Shown piece by piece: positions 1 to 9,495 of a stretch of DNA of 64,000 nt (the first letter of the stretch is position 1; every line of letters begins with the position of its first letter). The notes under the pieces are model-generated. The model was given only the letters and a program-made list of their open reading frames with translations, had not been told where the DNA came from and ran no database searches. This stretch comes from Marinomonas pontica (GTDB lineage Bacteria > Pseudomonadota > Gammaproteobacteria > Pseudomonadales > Marinomonadaceae), in contig NZ_JAODTL010000054.1 of the NCBI RefSeq assembly GCF_026191375.1, positions 1 through 64,000 of the forward strand, given 5' to 3'. The position numbers were made by a program, and so were the translations under genes.

Positions 1-4
1 TCAT
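1..4 (-). CDS. nirD: start codon of a downstream gene, probably nirD (nitrite reductase small subunit)
   Basis: Only the ATG and one further base are inside the window. The ATG lies 4 bases after the nirB stop and is preceded by a strong Shine-Dalgarno (AAGGTGGG on the minus strand, inside the end of nirB), so a translationally coupled gene clearly starts here. In most gammaproteobacteria the gene directly after nirB is nirD, the Rieske-like small subunit. The identity is inferred from position only. Confidence 0.5.
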
Positions 5-8
5 CGTA

Positions 9-2567
9 TTAACCCACCTTTGCGATTAATTGCTGTTTTTCTAGGTCCGTTGCAGGGCGCATTTGATTGCGCTCTTCCACAAACACTACGTTGCTGTCTT
101 CACCGTCGTAATTCACAAATTGGCGAAAGGTTTTCAACGCTTCTTGGTCTTCTAGTGTGGTTTTCCATTCGCATTGGAAGGTATCAACCACATGCTGCAT
201 ACGCGCTTCCAACTCGGCACACAGGCCTAGTTTATCGTGAATAACCACGTCTTTTAGATAATCCAAACCACCTTCTAAGCCTTCCATCCAGACGGAAGTA
301 CGCTGCAATCGGTCGGCGGTTTTCGTGTAAAACATCAGCACGCGGTCAATGTATTTCACCAAGGTTTCATCGTCCAAATCTTTGGCAAACAAATCACCAT
401 GACGGGGCTTCATACCACCATTACCGCACACGTACAAATTCCAACCGCCTTCGGTGGCAATGACCCCAATGTCTTTACTCTGTGCTTCTGCACATTCTCG
501 GGTACAACCCGATACGGCGAATTTAATCTTATGAGGCGAACGCAGCCCCTTATAACGGTTCTCTAAATCAATCGCCATTTTCATACTGTCATTCACGCCG
601 TAACGACACCAAGTGCTGCCAACGCAAGACTTTACGGTACGCAAAGACTTGCCATAGGCCTGACCAGTCTCAAATCCCGCTGCGATTAATTTCCCCCAAA
701 TTTCGGGCAACTGTGGCAAAGTAGCACCAAATAAATCAATACGCTGACCGCCGGTTACTTTTGTATAGAGTCCGTATTCTTTGGCCACTTCACCTAGAAC
801 GATCAATCGATCGGGCGTAATTTCGCCGCCGGGAATACGCGGAACAATAGAGTAGGTGCCGTCTTTTTGCATGTTGGCAAGGAAACGATCGTTGGTGTCT
901 TGCAAGCTGATGTGCTCTTTTTTCAGCACATAGTCATTCCAAACACTCGCCAAAATGGAGCCGACAGCGGGTTTGCAGATTTCGCAACCGTGCCCTTTAC
1001 CATGTGTTTTTAACAACTCAGCAAAGCTTTTAATCTCGCCTATTTTGACCAAGTTATACAAATCTTGACGTGTGTACGCAAAGTGCTCACAAATGTCCGT
1101 ACTGACCTCAACACCCAACGCCAACAATTCATTGTCGACCACCTTTTTCAGCAACGCGGCACAACCACCACACCCGGTTGCCGCTTTGGTGACGCCTTTT
1201 ACATCGCCAACCGACAACGCACCACAACAAACCGCATCGCTAATGTCTTGTTTAGAAACGTTATGACAACTGCAAATCGACGCCGTTGCGGGCAACGCAT
1301 CAACTCCCAACCCAACAGGCGCTCCCTCCATTGCAGGCAAAATCAGCGACTGCGCTTGTTCCGGTAAATCAATGGCGTTTAAGTAATACTGTAACAGCGT
1401 ATCGTAGTAGCTGTTGTCGCCAACCAAAACCGCACCTAATAACTTTTTACCGTCTTCGGACACCACCATTTTGCGGTAGCTCTGGCTCAATTCATCTTGA
1501 TAAACAAACACTTTACAGCCCTGTGACTGAGCATGAGCATCGCCAACAGAGCCCACATCGCAGCCAAGCAACTTCAATTTCGTGCTCATATCAGCACCAG
1601 TAAAGGTCACACTCGCGTTGCCCATTAAATGACCTGCAGCGGCCTTTGCCATCGCGTAACCTGGTGCCACCAAACCAAAAATACGGTTATTCCACAGCGC
1701 GCATTCACCGATCGCATAAATGTCTTCATCGCTGGTTTGGCAGTGATTATTGACACTGATGCCACCTCGTTCACCCACGGCCAAACCAGATTGATGCGCC
1801 AACGCATCCTGAGGACGAATCCCCGCAGAGAACAAAATCAAATCCGTCTCAAGATGGGAACCATCGGCAAAGTTCATTCGATGAAAAGCCGATTCCCCAT
1901 CAACAATCTCTTTGGTCGCCGTATCGGTGTACACCTTTACACCAATGCCTTCGATCATCTCTTTAAGAACAGAACCGCCTTTATCGTCTAACTGAACTGG
2001 CATAAGACGCGGAGCGAATTCCACGACGCTGGTTTCGAGACCCAAATTTTTCAACGCATTGGCCGCTTCGAGCCCCAACAAACCACCGCCAACGACCGTG
2101 CCTCGCGTGACTTCTTTTGCACAAGCACGAATGGCATCCAAATCGTCTAATGTACGATACACAAAAGTATTATCACGTTTATGACCGGGAATGGGTGGAA
2201 CAAAAGGGTATGAGCCAGTGGCCAGAATCAACTTGTCGTATGATAGTGCCTCACCGTTATGCAACATCAAACGCTTCGCATCGCGATCGATCTCTGTCAC
2301 CAAACTGTTTGTAAAATAGCGAACGCCATTGTCGGCATACAAAGAGCCGTCCGTCATGGCCAAATCCGCGGCGCCTTTCCCCGTGAAATATTCGCTTAAA
2401 TGCACTCGGTCATAGGCCAAATACGGCTCTTCACCAAAAACCGTAATATTAAAGGCATCATGCCCACCTTGAGCGATCAGCTGCTCGACACAGTGGTGAC
2501 CGACCATACCATTGCCGATCACGACTAAATGAGGTTTAGAATTAAGAAAAGACACGGTAGAAGTCAT
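9..2567 (-). CDS. nirB: assimilatory nitrite reductase [NAD(P)H], large subunit
   Basis: Cytoplasmic siroheme enzyme reducing nitrite to ammonium with NAD(P)H. The 852-residue length is normal for NirB. Domain order: FAD-binding Rossmann fold with GNGMVG near residue 20, NAD-binding fold with VVGGGLLGLEAA near residue 160, a Bfd-like [2Fe-2S] region near 430-475 (CSCHN then GCGGC), a second Bfd-like segment, the ferredoxin-like half domain, then siroheme/[4Fe-4S] ligands in CVGSTWC and SGCTRECAEA near 650-695. The start is supported by an AGGGG Shine-Dalgarno. It lies downstream of the nitrate transporter genes in the same direction and completes nitrate to ammonium conversion with a nitrate reductase that must lie outside the window. 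No damage is visible. Confidence 0.97.
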   Translation of the reverse strand: MTSTVSFLNSKPHLVVIGNGMVGHHCVEQLIAQGGHDAFNITVFGEEPYLAYDRVHLSEYFTGKGAADLAMTDGSLYADNGVRYFTNSLVTEIDRDAKRLMLHNGEALSYDKLILATGSYPFVPPIPGHKRDNTFVYRTLDDLDAIRACAKEVTRGTVVGGGLLGLEAANALKNLGLETSVVEFAPRLMPVQLDDKGGSVLKEMIEGIGVKVYTDTATKEIVDGESAFHRMNFADGSHLETDLILFSAGIRPQDALAHQSGLAVGERGGISVNNHCQTSDEDIYAIGECALWNNRIFGLVAPGYAMAKAAAGHLMGNASVTFTGADMSTKLKLLGCDVGSVGDAHAQSQGCKVFVYQDELSQSYRKMVVSEDGKKLLGAVLVGDNSYYDTLLQYYLNAIDLPEQAQSLILPAMEGAPVGLGVDALPATASICSCHNVSKQDISDAVCCGALSVGDVKGVTKAATGCGGCAALLKKVVDNELLALGVEVSTDICEHFAYTRQDLYNLVKIGEIKSFAELLKTHGKGHGCEICKPAVGSILASVWNDYVLKKEHISLQDTNDRFLANMQKDGTYSIVPRIPGGEITPDRLIVLGEVAKEYGLYTKVTGGQRIDLFGATLPQLPEIWGKLIAAGFETGQAYGKSLRTVKSCVGSTWCRYGVNDSMKMAIDLENRYKGLRSPHKIKFAVSGCTRECAEAQSKDIGVIATEGGWNLYVCGNGGMKPRHGDLFAKDLDDETLVKYIDRVLMFYTKTADRLQRTSVWMEGLEGGLDYLKDVVIHDKLGLCAELEARMQHVVDTFQCEWKTTLEDQEALKTFRQFVNYDGEDSNVVFVEERNQMRPATDLEKQQLIAKVG

Positions 2568-2637
2568 TTTATTCCCCTTGCAATAACTTTTATTGAAGTA
2601 ACATGCCTAACGGCTAGCAACGTCCGAAACGACCTAA

Positions 2638-3867
2638 TTACGCGACTTTGGGGCAGCAATACGCTTCGCCAAATATCAGCAAATCAAGCATGTCAGAGAC
2701 ATTGGTCTTATTTTGTATTAACTGGAAATACCAGCTCCCATCGGCGACGTTGCCATAAAGAATTGCTCCAACCAGCAAGCCATCATTGACTACCAGTTTG
2801 CGGTAATGGTTTACGCTGACATCCTTAAAAAGGAGGCAGCTGTCTCCACTGATGGGCTGAATCCTTCCTACAGAAAAAAGATTCACACCCGACACTTTTA
2901 ATTTTGTTGGCGTTGGCTCTATAGAAAAAGCCGCTTCCGATCCCGATAAAACACTCAATAACACAGTAATTTGCGTCCAAATCGGCGCGACCAACCCAAA
3001 GGTCTGTTGGTTGAACTCACAGCACTCGCCAATCGCAAACACATCCGCGTAAGAGGTTTTCATTTGCTTGTCCACTAAAATAGCGCGATCAACCGCCAGT
3101 CCAGCCGTGCTCGCCAAGCTGGTTTCAGGTGAAATCCCCGCCGCCATCACAACCAAGTCAACACCCAGTTGGTCACCATTTTGACAAACCACCTGTTCGA
3201 CTTGACCGTCGTCAGATTGCACAAAGGACACAGGCGACTCACCCAGTCGAAACGCCACTCCCATCTCTACCAAACGTCGTTGCAGTAATGCGGCGGACTC
3301 TTGATCAAGCTGACGATTTAGTAACCAATGAGAACGATGAAATACCGTTACCTTATGTCCGCGTTTCGCCAAACCAACGGCCGCTTCTAACCCCAAAAGG
3401 CCACCACCCACCACACAAATAGACTGGTTAGGCTTCATTTGGGTCATGACATTGACGTCATTCCAAGTCCGAAAGCCCATCACGTTGGGCGCATTCGCCC
3501 CGTCTATTGGCAAACGACTTGCCCGCGAGCCAGTCGCCAACACCAATTGGTCGTAAGCCACTTGGTGTCCGCTGGATAACATCACGTTTTTTTCAGCCAC
3601 ATCAACACGAACTACTGGGTCATTAGCGACGATTTCGATACCGTCGTCTTGCATTTTTTGCGCATCCACCAGCTTCATATCAGCATCGGCAATATCATTT
3701 GCCAGTAAAGACGACAGCAGTATGCGGTTATAACCAACCTGAGCCTCTTCACCGATCAAAATAATATGATATGCATCGCCATACGCGATTTTTGCATCGT
3801 GTGCCAATTTACTACCGGCCATACCTGCACCCACAATCACCAGCCGACGTTTCATTGTCTGGTTCAT
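2638..3867 (-). CDS. NAD(P)/FAD-dependent oxidoreductase, probable electron-transfer partner of assimilatory nitrate reductase
   Basis: About 409 residues, homologous to the N-terminal half of NirB: an FAD-binding motif (IVGAGMAGSK) right after the start, an NAD-binding motif (VVGGGLLGLEAA) in the middle, and the FAIGECCEF-type motif that closes the FAD site. It lacks the Fe-S and siroheme parts. Klebsiella NasC, the NADH-linked subunit of assimilatory nitrate reductase, has this architecture, so that role is inferred from the location between nitrate transport and nirB. An upstream in-frame ATG at 3924 would overlap the ABC gene by about 50 bases. I prefer the ATG at 3867, 4 bases after the ABC gene stop, with AGGCG as ribosome site. 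Confidence 0.85.
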   Translation of the reverse strand: MNQTMKRRLVIVGAGMAGSKLAHDAKIAYGDAYHIILIGEEAQVGYNRILLSSLLANDIADADMKLVDAQKMQDDGIEIVANDPVVRVDVAEKNVMLSSGHQVAYDQLVLATGSRASRLPIDGANAPNVMGFRTWNDVNVMTQMKPNQSICVVGGGLLGLEAAVGLAKRGHKVTVFHRSHWLLNRQLDQESAALLQRRLVEMGVAFRLGESPVSFVQSDDGQVEQVVCQNGDQLGVDLVVMAAGISPETSLASTAGLAVDRAILVDKQMKTSYADVFAIGECCEFNQQTFGLVAPIWTQITVLLSVLSGSEAAFSIEPTPTKLKVSGVNLFSVGRIQPISGDSCLLFKDVSVNHYRKLVVNDGLLVGAILYGNVADGSWYFQLIQNKTNVSDMLDLLIFGEAYCCPKVA

Positions 3868-3871
3868 GGTA

Positions 3872-4720
3872 TTACGCCTGCGCAGCCTTGGTGGTAGCAG
3901 GCGTGGCTTTGTTTTTAGCCACACTATGAATGGGTTCGACTTTGCGCTGTTTTTCGTACAAAAAAGTCAGCACTTGAGCACGGTAATCCACATATTTTGG
4001 GTCATTCGCCAGCGCCAAACGGTCTCTTGGGCGCTCCAAATCTACATGCAAAATTTCACCAATTGTGGCTTCTGGACCATTCGTCATCATCACAATGCGA
4101 TCTGATAGCAAGACCGCTTCATCCACGTCATGCGTGATCATGATGACGGTGTTGTTTAAATCTTTCTGAATTTCCATCAACGAGTCTTGTAAGTGCGCAC
4201 GCGTCAGGGCATCAAGCGCGCCGAAAGGTTCATCCATCAACAAGACACTTGGCTCCATGGCCAATGCTCGGGCGATGCCAACACGCTGCTTCATACCACC
4301 AGAAATTTCAGCTGGGCGCTTATCGGCCGCATGCGTCATGTGCACCAATTCAAGGTTGTGCATGATCCAATCGTGCATTTCTTTCTTAGATTTTGTTTTG
4401 CGAAACACTTGTTTAACAGCCAACTCAACATTCTGATAAGACGTTAACCAAGGCAATAAAGAGTGATTCTGAAACACCACCGCTCTTTCTGGGCCCGGCC
4501 CTTTTACCTCTCTGCCGTCCAACAAAATGCCGCCTTCGGTGGCATCATACAAACCCGCCACAATATTCAGTACGGTTGACTTGCCGCAACCAGAGTGACC
4601 AATAAGCGAAACAAATTCGCCTTTCTCTATTTTCAAACTAACGTTATCAAGCGCTTTAAACGAGCCTTTTGGCGTTGGAAACTCGATGGAAACATGGCTG
4701 ATATCTAAATGTGTTGTCAT
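3872..4720 (-). CDS. nrtD: nitrate ABC transporter ATP-binding protein
   Basis: ATPase subunit powering nitrate/nitrite import with NrtA and NrtB at the inner membrane. About 282 residues. Visible motifs: Walker A GHSGCGKST, Q-loop VFQNHSLLPW, a signature region reading ISGGMKQRVGIARAL, Walker B VLLMDEPFGALDALT and switch His in MITHDVDEA. The TauB/SsuB/NrtD subfamily is indicated by the permease and binding protein next to it. The ATG at 4720 is preceded by GGAGAA, so the longer reading from 4747 is less likely. The stop is 4 bases before the FAD oxidoreductase start, indicating one operon. Confidence 0.93.
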   Translation of the reverse strand: MTTHLDISHVSIEFPTPKGSFKALDNVSLKIEKGEFVSLIGHSGCGKSTVLNIVAGLYDATEGGILLDGREVKGPGPERAVVFQNHSLLPWLTSYQNVELAVKQVFRKTKSKKEMHDWIMHNLELVHMTHAADKRPAEISGGMKQRVGIARALAMEPSVLLMDEPFGALDALTRAHLQDSLMEIQKDLNNTVIMITHDVDEAVLLSDRIVMMTNGPEATIGEILHVDLERPRDRLALANDPKYVDYRAQVLTFLYEKQRKVEPIHSVAKNKATPATTKAAQA

Positions 4721-4790
4721 ACTTTTCTCCGATTCGCGTATTTTCATTACTCTATTTTTGACAAATGGCCTACTCGCTGAATCCCTTCAA

Positions 4791-5762
4791 CTAACGCAGC
4801 ACCTGAGTTTTGTCCCAAGAAACAAAACGCTGAATCGCCAACATAACTCGGTCTAATAAATAACCAATAAAGCCAATCATCAACACCGCCACCATAATTC
4901 GGCCTAGCGAATTTGAACTGCCATTTTGGAATTCATCCCACACAAATTTCCCTAACCCTGGGTTTTGCGCCAACATTTCTGCCGCAATCAATACCATCCA
5001 CGCAATGCCAAGCGACAAACGCAAACCGGTAAACATCAACGGAATCGCAGACGGCACTACAATTTTCACCACGTGTGTCATCCAACCAAGACGCAACACT
5101 TTTGATACGTTAAGCAAGTCTTTTTCCACCGCAGCCACACCCACCGCGGTGTTAATCAACGTGGGCCACATGCAACACAGAGTCACAGTGAACATGGATG
5201 TCAAAAATGACTTTGAAAACATCGGATCATCAGAAACATAACTCGCGCTCACCACCATGGTTACCAAGGGCAACCATGCCAATGGCGACACAGGTTTAAA
5301 GACTTGAATTACGGGGTTCAAGGCGCTGTAAACCGACCTGTTAAGGCCTATCAAAATACCGACAGGAATCGCAATCAAACTGGCCAACCCAAAACCTGCT
5401 AAAACCGTATACAAGCTGGTAAAAATTTGATCAAAAAACGTTGGTTTACCGGTGTAGTCTCTTATTGTTCCAACATAACTAGGGTCTTTGGCTTGTCTTT
5501 GGGCAATACGCTCCTCTTGTCTGGCGTAAAACTTATCCGCCTTGATGCGCTCATTTTGATGCTCAGCCACCAGACTGTTCCATTGTTCATACACCACCAC
5601 AGGCCCTGGAAACTCTCCCAATGAGGTATGCACACGACTTGCTCCGACTTGCCACAACAAGATGAAAACCAAGATGCCAAAGACAGGCAGCAGCATTCCT
5701 TTCACAGAAAATGCGCTGATCTTATCCTTCAAAGACGCCATCGTTATGTTTGAAATCATCAT
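4791..5762 (-). CDS. nrtB: nitrate ABC transporter permease
   Basis: Inner-membrane channel subunit of the nitrate importer, 323 residues. An N-terminal membrane segment (about 20-40) is followed by a periplasmic stretch, then the BPD_transp_1 core with several hydrophobic helices. The coupling (EAA-like) loop sits around KVLRLGWMTHVVKIVVPSAIP, which should contact the ATPase. The family is the NtrB type with an extended N-terminus. Two adjacent ATG codons occur at the start, with a GAGAGAAAG ribosome site. It lies 76 bases after nrtA and 70 before nrtD, all in one direction. Confidence 0.93.
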   Translation of the reverse strand: MMISNITMASLKDKISAFSVKGMLLPVFGILVFILLWQVGASRVHTSLGEFPGPVVVYEQWNSLVAEHQNERIKADKFYARQEERIAQRQAKDPSYVGTIRDYTGKPTFFDQIFTSLYTVLAGFGLASLIAIPVGILIGLNRSVYSALNPVIQVFKPVSPLAWLPLVTMVVSASYVSDDPMFSKSFLTSMFTVTLCCMWPTLINTAVGVAAVEKDLLNVSKVLRLGWMTHVVKIVVPSAIPLMFTGLRLSLGIAWMVLIAAEMLAQNPGLGKFVWDEFQNGSSNSLGRIMVAVLMIGFIGYLLDRVMLAIQRFVSWDKTQVLR

Positions 5763-5838
5763 CTTTCTCTCACTCTATTTCTTGGAACGTGGCCACGGTA
5801 TGTGACCACTTTGGACTGACTCTTTGTGTTTGATCTTC

Positions 5839-7254
5839 TTAAATCTGATCATCACCTTTCAGGCCGATTTTGAAGCGTTTCAAATAGTCATTCGGGTATT
5901 TTCCGTCATACAAAACGCCATCGATGAAGTCACTTTGAGGTGGTTTGAATCCATCTTCTTTGTCAAAGTCAGGGAATTCAGACGCCATCATGATGCCATC
6001 TTCGATCAATGAATTAGCCGCTTGCGCATAGATGTCAGGACGGTAAACTTCTTTAGCGATATTCATGAACCATTCGTCAGACTTAGGTTCCGCAATCTGC
6101 CCCCAACGACGCATTTGCGTTAGGTACCAGATGGCATCGCTGTAATACGGGTAAGTCGCGTGGTGACGGAAGAAGACGTTGAAATCAGGAATCTCGCGCT
6201 TGTCACCTTTTTCGTATTCAAATGTCCCCGTCATACTGTTGGCGATAACATCGTAATCGGCACCAACGTATTGGCTGCGTGAAAGGATTTTCACAGCCTC
6301 TGGACGGTTAGCGTTATTGTTATCATCCAACCATTTCGCAGCACGGATCATCGCTTTCACCACACGAATATGTGTGTTTGGATACTGCTCCGCCCAATCA
6401 CTGCTCACACCAAATACTTTTTCTGGGTTGTTCTTCCAGATTTCATAATCGGTAATCACTGGCACGCCAATACCTTTAAATACGGCTTGTTGGTTCCATG
6501 GTTCACCCACGCAGTAACCAGAAATAGTGCCGGCCTCCATGGTGGCTGGCATTTGTGGTGGCGGCGTTACAGACAACAGAGCATCTGCATTGATTTGGCC
6601 ACTGGTATCGCCTCGTGCTGGCGCGTAGTAGCCAGGATTGATTCCACCTGCAGCAAGCCAATAACGTAATTCATAGTTGTGAGTGGAAACTGGGAAAACC
6701 ATGCCCATTTTGAATGGCTTACCCTGCGCTTTATAACCATCAATGACCGGCTTTAGAGCACTTGCACTAATAGGATGAACTGGCTTTCCATCGGGGCCAT
6801 TTGGAATGTTTTTCTTCATTTCATCCCAAACATCGTTTGATACAGTTATGCCGTTCCCGTTCAAATCCATGCTAAACGCCGTCACAATGTGTGCTTTGGT
6901 ACCGTAGCCGATGGTGGCGCCCAATGGCTGTCCCGCCAGCATGTGAGCACCATCTAATTGCCCATCAATGACTCGATCCAACAGCACTTTCCAATTTGCT
7001 TGGGCTTCTAACGTGACGTACAAGCCTTCATCTTCGAAGTAGCCTTTTTCATAGGCCACCGCCAATGGCGCCATGTCTGTTAACTTTATAAAGCCAAATT
7101 TCAACTCTTCTTTTTCCGGATAACCAAGCTCTGCATGAGCAATGCCAGACAAAAGAACAGAGCCGACCAACACAGACGCACGGACTTTCTGTACTGCTAT
7201 TGCAGTCACAGGCAGGGGAATTACGGCTTTCAAAAATCTAAGGTTCATCGTCAT
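5839..7254 (-). CDS. nrtA: nitrate ABC transporter substrate-binding protein
   Basis: Periplasmic nitrate/nitrite-binding protein delivering substrate to NrtB, 471 residues. It has a long N-terminal signal with a hydrophobic stretch ending in GIAHA near residue 41, then the NrtA/CmpA fold: [16 protein letters not shown], the GAHMLAGQP motif, NGNGITVSN and [12 protein letters not shown], all typical of nitrate and bicarbonate binding proteins. As first gene after the sigma-54-like promoter and ANTAR leader it heads the nas/nrt operon. Nitrate rather than bicarbonate is chosen from the neighbours. Its cytoplasmic paralog NasS is encoded just upstream. Confidence 0.94.
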   Translation of the reverse strand: MTMNLRFLKAVIPLPVTAIAVQKVRASVLVGSVLLSGIAHAELGYPEKEELKFGFIKLTDMAPLAVAYEKGYFEDEGLYVTLEAQANWKVLLDRVIDGQLDGAHMLAGQPLGATIGYGTKAHIVTAFSMDLNGNGITVSNDVWDEMKKNIPNGPDGKPVHPISASALKPVIDGYKAQGKPFKMGMVFPVSTHNYELRYWLAAGGINPGYYAPARGDTSGQINADALLSVTPPPQMPATMEAGTISGYCVGEPWNQQAVFKGIGVPVITDYEIWKNNPEKVFGVSSDWAEQYPNTHIRVVKAMIRAAKWLDDNNNANRPEAVKILSRSQYVGADYDVIANSMTGTFEYEKGDKREIPDFNVFFRHHATYPYYSDAIWYLTQMRRWGQIAEPKSDEWFMNIAKEVYRPDIYAQAANSLIEDGIMMASEFPDFDKEDGFKPPQSDFIDGVLYDGKYPNDYLKRFKIGLKGDDQI

Positions 7255-7289
7255 ACTCCGCTTCTAAAGACAGGTTTAAAAAGTAGAAA

Positions 7290-7340
7290 AACAAAAAAGG
7301 CGCATGCAATCACAACAAAATGTGTTCACAGGCGCCTTTG
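7290..7340 (-). terminator. intrinsic terminator in the nrtA leader (attenuator)
   Basis: Read on the minus strand, an AAAGGCGC arm (7332-7340 side) pairs with GCGCCTTT (7293-7303 side) around a loop of about 28 bases with an inner CACA/TGTG pairing, followed at once by a T-rich tract (TTTTTTGTTTTT). It lies between the promoter and the nrtA start, about 40 bases before the ATG, so it would stop transcription of the whole nitrate operon unless suppressed. Together with the two hairpins just upstream it forms a textbook NasT/NasR-type attenuator. Confidence 0.85.
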
Positions 7341-7349
7341 CCATTCAAA

Positions 7350-7412
7350 GAAAATCCTACATTGGATATTCAGTAATGTGGGTGACAATTCAGCATCGTT
7401 GCTAATTTCACC
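7350..7412 (-). promoter_or_regulatory. tandem ANTAR-type hairpins (probable NasT RNA target)
   Basis: Two stem-loops on the minus strand. The first (7381-7412) has a GGTGA/TCACC outer stem, AATT/AATT pairing and an AGC/GCT inner stem closing a six-base loop AACGAT. The second (7350-7371) has GAA-ATCC/GGAT-TTC pairing with one internal mismatch and a six-base loop AATGTA. Both loops have A at position 1 and G at position 4, the consensus for ANTAR-protein RNA targets. The linker is 9 bases and the leader terminator starts about 10 bases later. An ANTAR protein, NasT, is encoded about 1.4 kb upstream. The pairing is seen directly; NasT binding is inferred from the family. Confidence 0.85.
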
Positions 7413-7454
7413 AAAATTTTTTAGCTAACTATTTTTCTCAATGTATTTAATAAA

Positions 7455-7470
7455 GCACGCAACGTGCCAA
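7455..7470 (-). promoter_or_regulatory. sigma-54 (-24/-12) promoter of the nrtA operon
   Basis: The minus strand reads TTGGCACGTTGCGTGC. The -24 element TGGCAC matches the consensus exactly, the -12 element is GTGC against TTGC, and the GG and GC doublets are exactly 10 bases apart as RpoN requires. Transcription would begin near 7443, about 30 bases before the first ANTAR hairpin. An AT-rich stretch lies just upstream (7470-7510), as often seen where IHF bends DNA. The rest of the gap up to 7605 shows no gene; I could not identify convincing NtrC sites there. Nitrogen (NtrC) control is inferred from the promoter type. Confidence 0.75.
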
Positions 7471-7605
7471 CATAATTAACCATATGATTTATATAATATT
7501 TATATATTTAACACCGCCACGAATGACGTATGAGCCCGCTGAAAAACCTTTTTTCGCCCAATCATTACGCACAACGCACTAAAACATGACATGTTCAAAT
7601 ACCAC

Positions 7606-8804
7606 TCACTCAAAACGATCAAACCCTTTTAATATGCCTTCTGGGTGCAAACGGATCTTTCCTGAAGCAACAGAGGAAAGCCAAGTGGACTCTTCTTTTG
7701 CAGACAATCGCCACTCTGATGCCTGATTCCTTTGCGCTAAGCCCAGCGCCTCATAAAACAAGTCCTTACGATAAACTTGCTCCGCCAAATCGTTCAGCGA
7801 CGTGACATGATCCAGTTGATGCCAACGATGCATCTGCGCCATGATCCATAATGCATAACTTGGAAGCGGCTTATTAATATCACTGCCTGAAAATCGCTGA
7901 TAGGCGTCCATTGGCCAATCGAACTGCCCCTTAGGCTTTACCGATCCGAAACCATAGACCAGCTGCTCAACCGTGCAATTTAAATAATCAGATTGGCTTA
8001 AAATATTAAGCAGCTCTGTCTGATTCGCCGGATTATCCACCCACTTACATGCCTGCTCTAGCGCTCGTATCACCGCAAGATACGACCCGCGATTTTGCTC
8101 AGCCCAAGTCGAGTTCACACCAAACACTTTCTCTGGTGTGCTTCCCCAAATTTCAAATCCCGTGACCAACATATGCCCAACACCTTGCTCCACAGCAAGA
8201 CTGTTCCATGGTTCGCCGACACAGTAACCGTCTATGTCTCCTTGGCGAAGACTGTCCACCATTTTGACCGGAGGCACCACCACGATCTGCACATCATTAT
8301 CCGAATCAATACCCGCTCGACTTAACCAATCCCGCAACTGGTAATTATGCGATGAGTAAGGGTATACCATCGCAAACCGCAGTGGCGCAGCCCCTTACCT
8401 CGACTTTCAATCAACTTTTTCAGCGCGGCACCCGATCGAATGTCTGCCGATGACACAGCAAACCGCTGTAACTGTTTGTACAATTCATTCCCAATGGTGA
8501 TGCCATTACCATTGTGGCTGACCGTAAAGCTCGTTTCCATGGATGTCTTTATCGTGCCAATACCCAAACTGGCCGCAATTGGCATGGACGCCAACATATG
8601 AGCACCATCCAGTAAATTAAACGTCACCTTGTCACGAATACTCGCCCAAGACGCTTCCTTGGAAAGCACCACATCCACGCCTTCTTGTAAGAAGAAACCT
8701 TTCTCATGAGCAATGACAAAAGGAGCGCAATCAATCAATGGAATAAACCCAATTCGAATAGGCTCTGCATTTTGAATAACTGTATTTGGCTGCATCAAGA
8801 TCAT
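7606..8804 (-). CDS. nasS: nitrate sensor NasS, NrtA-like, frameshifted in this sequence
   Basis: A homolog of NrtA without a signal peptide, as expected for cytoplasmic NasS, which binds nitrate and holds NasT inactive when nitrate is absent. The N-terminal part carries [26 protein letters not shown] and GNGITIGN; the C-terminal part carries YPYSSHNYQLRDWL and [13 protein letters not shown]. The two parts lie in different frames. The break is at a run of four C (plus strand 8391-8394); one more base restores GKGAAPLRFAMVYPYSS and a 399-residue protein. The start overlaps the nasT stop (ATGA), so the two are coupled. In many bacteria the order is nasS-nasT; here it is nasT-nasS. The frameshift is probably a sequence error. 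Confidence 0.85.
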
Positions 8805-9406
8805 TTTGAGCCTCCCATTAATTCCATCACAGAGATAATATTTCGAGCTACGTCGGTCATACGCTGACTACGATCCATAGCCAATTTGCGCAGAGCTTGA
8901 TAAGCGGCGGGTTCATCACACTTCTGATGTTTCATTATCAAACCTTTTGCTTTGTCTATTAGCTTGCGGTCTTCAAGCTGACTTTTCACTGACTCTAATT
9001 CAGATCGAAGCGCCTGAAACTCCCTAAATCTTGCGATGGCCACTTGAAGAAGCGCCTTAACGCTGCCACTGTTCACGCCGTCAACAACATAAGCACTTAC
9101 ACCAGCACGAATAGCGGCTTCCACATGTCTGGAATCGTCTTCTTCGGCGAACATAACAATCGGGCGTGGGTTATCTTGAGTAAGTCGAGACATGTTTTCT
9201 AACATATCCCGATCGGGTGATTCGATGTCAATAATGACCATATCCGGCTGAAACTCTGCCACGGCTTCCGTGAGGTTTTTAGCACTCTCCAAGCGCCTAA
9301 TCACACGATAACCACTGTCGACCATCGCCTGTTCAACAATGGCCGCTCTTGCTGGTTCATTGTCTACCAACATCACAGTCAGTTCTTTTTCTGGGGGAGC
9401 AAGCAT
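8801..9406 (-). CDS. nasT: ANTAR-domain response regulator, transcription antiterminator NasT
   Basis: RNA-binding antiterminator of nitrate assimilation genes. A receiver domain (TVMLVDNEPAR start, acceptor-like Asp in MVIIDIESPD, AAIRAGVSAYVV near its end) leads through a coiled linker to a C-terminal ANTAR domain: RKLIDKAKGLIMKHQKCDEPAAYQALRK-type helix bundle ending in MTDVARNIISVMELM. The ATG at 9406 begins MLAPPEKELTVMLVD; a longer reading from 9475 adds 23 residues unlike the family and is rejected. It is translationally coupled to nasS and lies upstream of the nrtA leader that carries matching hexaloop hairpins, so the target is in cis. Confidence 0.92.
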   Translation of the reverse strand: MLAPPEKELTVMLVDNEPARAAIVEQAMVDSGYRVIRRLESAKNLTEAVAEFQPDMVIIDIESPDRDMLENMSRLTQDNPRPIVMFAEEDDSRHVEAAIRAGVSAYVVDGVNSGSVKALLQVAIARFREFQALRSELESVKSQLEDRKLIDKAKGLIMKHQKCDEPAAYQALRKLAMDRSQRMTDVARNIISVMELMGGSK

Positions 9407-9495
9407 GGTGCATTCTCTTAAAAAACGTAAAGTAAGCACCAAAAAAAATGCAAGATATGCGCCATTTAGACACACATAAAATGGAATAATAGACA

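Noticed and set aside
1065..1603. Several plus-strand frames opposite nirB
   Set aside because: They are antisense shadows of a fully conserved nirB with low-complexity translations.
7561..7600. Possible NtrC enhancer sites upstream of the sigma-54-like promoter
   Set aside because: GCGCAC-like repeats are present, but none fits TGCACC-N5-GGTGCA well enough to list.
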